This document shows, piece after piece, positions 61,567 to 64,000 of a stretch of DNA of 64,000 bases. Source of the DNA: Terrirubrum flagellatum (GTDB taxonomy: Bacteria > Pseudomonadota > Alphaproteobacteria > Rhizobiales > Beijerinckiaceae); NCBI RefSeq assembly GCF_022059845.1, contig NZ_CP091851.1, positions 2,666,001 through 2,730,000 on the forward strand. Reading direction: 5' to 3'. Made by a program: the position numbers and the translations under genes. Below the pieces are notes generated by a model. The model was not told the origin of the DNA and did no database searches. It worked only from the letters and a program-made list of their open reading frames with translations. The first letter of the stretch is position 1. The number at the start of each line of letters is the position of its first letter.

Positions 61567-62460
61567 ATGAATGACGTCGTCATCATCGGCGGCAGCTTTG
61601 CCGGTCTCGCCGCCGCGCTGCAACTCGGCCGCGCGCGCCGCAAGGTCACCGTTGTCGATACCGGCCTGCCGCGCAACCGCTTCGCCGGCCACTCGCATGG
61701 CCTGCTCGGCCACGATCACAAGCCACCGCTGGACATCCTGACCCAGGCGCGGCAGCAGCTCGCGCGCTATCCCACGATCAGGCTGGTCAATGCCCGGGCC
61801 GACAGCGTCTCCGGCGCCATCGACGATTTCTCCGTCCTCACCGGCGATGGCGAACGCCTTGGGGCGCGCCGCCTGATCCTGAGCTATGGCGTCGCCGACC
61901 AGATGCCTGATGTTCCAGGCTTTGCCGAAGGCTGGGGCACGTCCATCGTGCCCTGTCCCTATTGCGACGGCTTCGAAGTCGCCGGCCGGCATTGGGGTCT
62001 CGTCTGGTCTGGCCGGCAGTCGCACAATCAGGTCAGGCTGTTCCATGATTGGACCGACAGGTTGACGCTCTTCGCCGATGGTCACGACATTCCGCCCGAT
62101 ATTCGGGCCGATCTGGCGCGTCGCAACATACCTGTCGTCGAGGGCCGGCTCACCGGGATCCCCCGTCACAAGGGCCATCGCGCCACCGTCAAGCTCGATA
62201 CCGGCGCCGATGTCGCGGTCGACATCCTGTTCGCGCATCCGCGCAACAAGCCGTCCGCCAACCTGCATGAATCACTGGGCCTCGCCACGGTCGATACGCC
62301 TAGCGGCATCGCCCTCAAGGTCGATGAGCGCCGCGAGACCAGCATGCCCGGCACCTACGCCGCCGGCGACCTCGCCAACCCCGGAATGCCCTCGGTCACC
62401 ACGGCATCATGGCAAGGCGCGATGGCGGGCATCTTCGCCCAGCAGTCGATGCTGGTTTGA
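61567..62460 (+). CDS. Thioredoxin reductase-like FAD oxidoreductase
   Basis: A 297-residue flavoprotein: FAD motif DVVIIGGSFAGLAAALQLGR, a redox pair CPYCDGFE, a degenerate NADPH motif (GLVWSGRQSHNQ in place of GxGxxA), and the C-terminal FAD signature GTYAAGDLANPGMPSV. The CxxC pair fits thioredoxin-reductase-like enzymes, but the altered NADPH motif suggests another electron donor or a specialised role. ATG at 61567 is the first residue before the dinucleotide motif. It follows the TetR gene on the same strand, as is common for NAD(P)/FAD oxidoreductases with TetR control. Confidence 0.82.
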   Translation: MNDVVIIGGSFAGLAAALQLGRARRKVTVVDTGLPRNRFAGHSHGLLGHDHKPPLDILTQARQQLARYPTIRLVNARADSVSGAIDDFSVLTGDGERLGARRLILSYGVADQMPDVPGFAEGWGTSIVPCPYCDGFEVAGRHWGLVWSGRQSHNQVRLFHDWTDRLTLFADGHDIPPDIRADLARRNIPVVEGRLTGIPRHKGHRATVKLDTGADVAVDILFAHPRNKPSANLHESLGLATVDTPSGIALKVDERRETSMPGTYAAGDLANPGMPSVTTASWQGAMAGIFAQQSMLV

Positions 62461-62549
62461 GAGCACCAGTTGACGCGGGAATAGGTTCGCCAATCCGAGC
62501 TTGATGGCCCGGCGAAGTTCGCCGGCGAGCCGAATTGATAGAGGTATTG

Positions 62550-63851
62550 ATGCGACGGATTGTTGTTACGGGCATGGGAGCGGTTACCCCGCTCGCTGCG
62601 GATGTCAAAACATCCTGGTCGCGTCTCCTGGCCGGCCGCTCCGGCATCCGGAGGCTTCCCGACGTTGTGGTGGGAGACTTGCCGGCGAAGGCCGGCGGCG
62701 TCGTGCCTTCGCGGCAAGAGGATCCGGACGCTGGCTTCGATCCGGATGCTACGCTGGCGCCGAAGGATCAGCGCAAGGTAGACCGGTTTATTCTCCTCGG
62801 GCTCGCGGCTGCGCAAGAGGCGTTGACACAGGCAAATTGGAAGCCTGGCTCCGAAACCGAGCGTCTGCGCACAGCCACGATCATCGCGTCAGGCGTTGGC
62901 GGTTTCCCGGCCATCACCGAGGCGGTGCGCACGGTGGACTCGCGCGGCGTGCGCCGCCTGTCGCCTTTTACAATTCCGTCCTTCCTGGTGAACCTCGCGG
63001 CTGGCCATGTCTCGATCCGCCATGGCTTCAAAGGCCCTCTCGGCGCCCCGGTGACGGCATGCGCGGCCGGCATCCAGGCGATTGGCGATGCGGCTCGTCT
63101 TATCCGCGCCGATGAAGCCGACATCGCAGTGTGCGGCGGCGCGGAAGCGTGCATGAACATCGTCAGCCTCGGCGGCTTTGCCGCTGCGCGCTCTCTTTCC
63201 ACCGGCTTCAATGACAAGCCGACCGAGGCCTCGCGTCCCTTCGACATGGCGCGCGATGGTTTCGTCATGGGCGAAGGCGCCGGCATTCTCGTCATCGAGG
63301 AGTTGGGCCATGCGCTGGCGCGCGGCGCAAAGCCGATCGCCGAGCTTGTCGGCTATGGCACGACCGCGGATGCGCACCACGTCACGTCCGGTCCTGAGGA
63401 TGGCGACGGCGCGCGCCGAGCGATGGAGATCGCGATTGCCCAGGCGGGGATTTCGCCGCGCGAAGTTCGTCATCTCAACGCGCACGCGACTTCCACGCCG
63501 GTCGGCGATCTGGGTGAGATTGCAGCGATCAAAGCGCTGTTCGGTTCCGACGGCGCAATTGCCGTCAGCGCCACAAAATCGGCGACCGGGCACCTTCTCG
63601 GCGCGGCCGGCGGACTTGGCGCCATCTTCGCGATCCTCGCGCTGAAGCATCAGATGGCGCCGCCGACGCTCAATCTAAGCGCCCCCGATCCGGCCGGCGA
63701 CGGGATTGATTTTGTCGCCAGCGAGGCTCGGTCGATGGCGATGGAGTACGCAATCGCCAATGGCTTTGGCTTCGGCGGCGTGAACGCAAGCGCGCTATTT
63801 AAGCGCTGGATGAACGACATGCCCAGCACAAGCGCTGGAGCGAACGAATGA
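62550..63851 (+). CDS. Beta-ketoacyl-ACP synthase II (FabF-type)
   Basis: A 433-residue thiolase-fold condensing enzyme. The triad is visible: catalytic Cys in VTACAAGIQAIGDA, His in NAHATSTPVGD and His in KSATGHLLGAAG; the C-terminal FGFGGVNAS is the family signature. It extends acyl chains using malonyl-ACP. ATG at 62550 is preceded by AGAGG. It precedes an SDR/FabG-type gene, so the pair may serve a fatty-acid or specialised acyl pathway. The early ILLG and FDPDATL region is typical of FabF; no unusual residue was found in the active site. Confidence 0.92.
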   Translation: MRRIVVTGMGAVTPLAADVKTSWSRLLAGRSGIRRLPDVVVGDLPAKAGGVVPSRQEDPDAGFDPDATLAPKDQRKVDRFILLGLAAAQEALTQANWKPGSETERLRTATIIASGVGGFPAITEAVRTVDSRGVRRLSPFTIPSFLVNLAAGHVSIRHGFKGPLGAPVTACAAGIQAIGDAARLIRADEADIAVCGGAEACMNIVSLGGFAAARSLSTGFNDKPTEASRPFDMARDGFVMGEGAGILVIEELGHALARGAKPIAELVGYGTTADAHHVTSGPEDGDGARRAMEIAIAQAGISPREVRHLNAHATSTPVGDLGEIAAIKALFGSDGAIAVSATKSATGHLLGAAGGLGAIFAILALKHQMAPPTLNLSAPDPAGDGIDFVASEARSMAMEYAIANGFGFGGVNASALFKRWMNDMPSTSAGANE

Positions 63852-63921
63852 TCCAACTCTCTCGCGCCTCATGACGGTTCGTCTCCCGCACCAAATCAAC
63901 ACCAAGAAAGAGAAGGCAATC

Positions 63922-64000
63922 ATGAACAAGAATAGTCGTGGCGTCGCCCTGGTGACAGGCGCGTCCTCTGGAATCGGTCACGCCACTGCCAGGGCCCTGC
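63922..64000 (+). CDS. Short-chain dehydrogenase/reductase, start only (cut by window edge)
   Basis: Only the first 26 codons are in the window: MNKNSRGVALVTGASSGIGH followed by ATARAL. The TGASSGIG nucleotide motif is that of SDR enzymes such as FabG. AGAAGG lies before the ATG at 63922. The rest of the gene is outside the window, so catalytic residues and substrate are unknown. Confidence 0.8.
   Translation, partial: MNKNSRGVALVTGASSGIGHATARAL

Noticed and set aside
1-64000. CRISPR array or cas genes
   Set aside because: No regularly spaced repeats of 25-40 bases with unique spacers and no Cas-family motif were seen on either strand.

Overview
The window is GC-rich DNA from a Gram-negative bacterium, most likely an alphaproteobacterium of the order Hyphomicrobiales (Beijerinckiaceae / Methylocystaceae / Bradyrhizobium relatives). 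This is inferred from base composition, a GAGCATGG...CCATGCTC intergenic repeat of a type common in that order, a TonB/ExbB/ExbD/Fiu-type iron system, several Opp, TauC/SsuC-like and TRAP importers, and FadR-type GntR regulators. Genes are packed in operons with many 1-4 bp stop/start overlaps. No rRNA, tRNA or CRISPR array was seen.

Layout. (1) 0.3-5.3 kb: a soluble double-sensor CheW protein, an orphan MASE4-type histidine kinase and an MgtC-like membrane protein. (2) 5.5-12 kb, minus strand: an iron-uptake operon (Fiu-like receptor, PiuC-like hydroxylase, ExbB, ExbD, TonB) followed by an FMN-dependent alpha-hydroxy-acid oxidase. (3) 12.4-18.8 kb: an XRE regulator divergent from a second-type PyrF (OMP decarboxylase), then an ABC importer (ATPase, two permeases, NMT1-type binding protein) with a uridine-phosphorylase-like enzyme inside it. 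(4) 19.0-23.9 kb, minus strand: MFS transporter, PyrK, PyrD (type 1B) and an M20-type N-carbamoyl-amino-acid hydrolase, which reads as an orotate or dihydropyrimidine module. (5) 24.6-30.4 kb: GntR, TRAP importer, GhrA-like dehydrogenase and flavin amine oxidase. (6) 30.6-36.1 kb: a complete Opp/Dpp importer. (7) 37.0-47.9 kb: a second complete Opp/Dpp importer with two amidohydrolases inside the operon, a divergent GntR plus flavin reductase, and a convergent ApbA/PanE-like reductase.

(8) 48.0-56 kb is an accessory region: a frameshifted integrase relic, small hypothetical genes, an HNH-like protein, a nest of overlapping small ORFs, an Inh-type protease inhibitor, a HEAT-like protein, an imperfect duplicated fragment and an IS110-family transposase. 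(9) 55.9-60.8 kb: an RND efflux operon (membrane-fusion protein, pump, TetR) with a second, divergent TetR gene across a striking nested palindrome. (10) 61.5-64 kb: thioredoxin-reductase-like oxidoreductase, FabF-type ketosynthase and the start of an SDR, cut by the window edge.

The most coherent theme is heterocycle/nucleobase use. Regions 3, 4 and 7 bring together PyrF, PyrD, PyrK, a nucleoside phosphorylase, a ureido-acid hydrolase, a cytosine-deaminase-like enzyme, a second amidohydrolase without the usual HxH metal motif, a flavin reductase and four importers. The individual family calls rest on motifs read in the translations; the joint pathway is inference.
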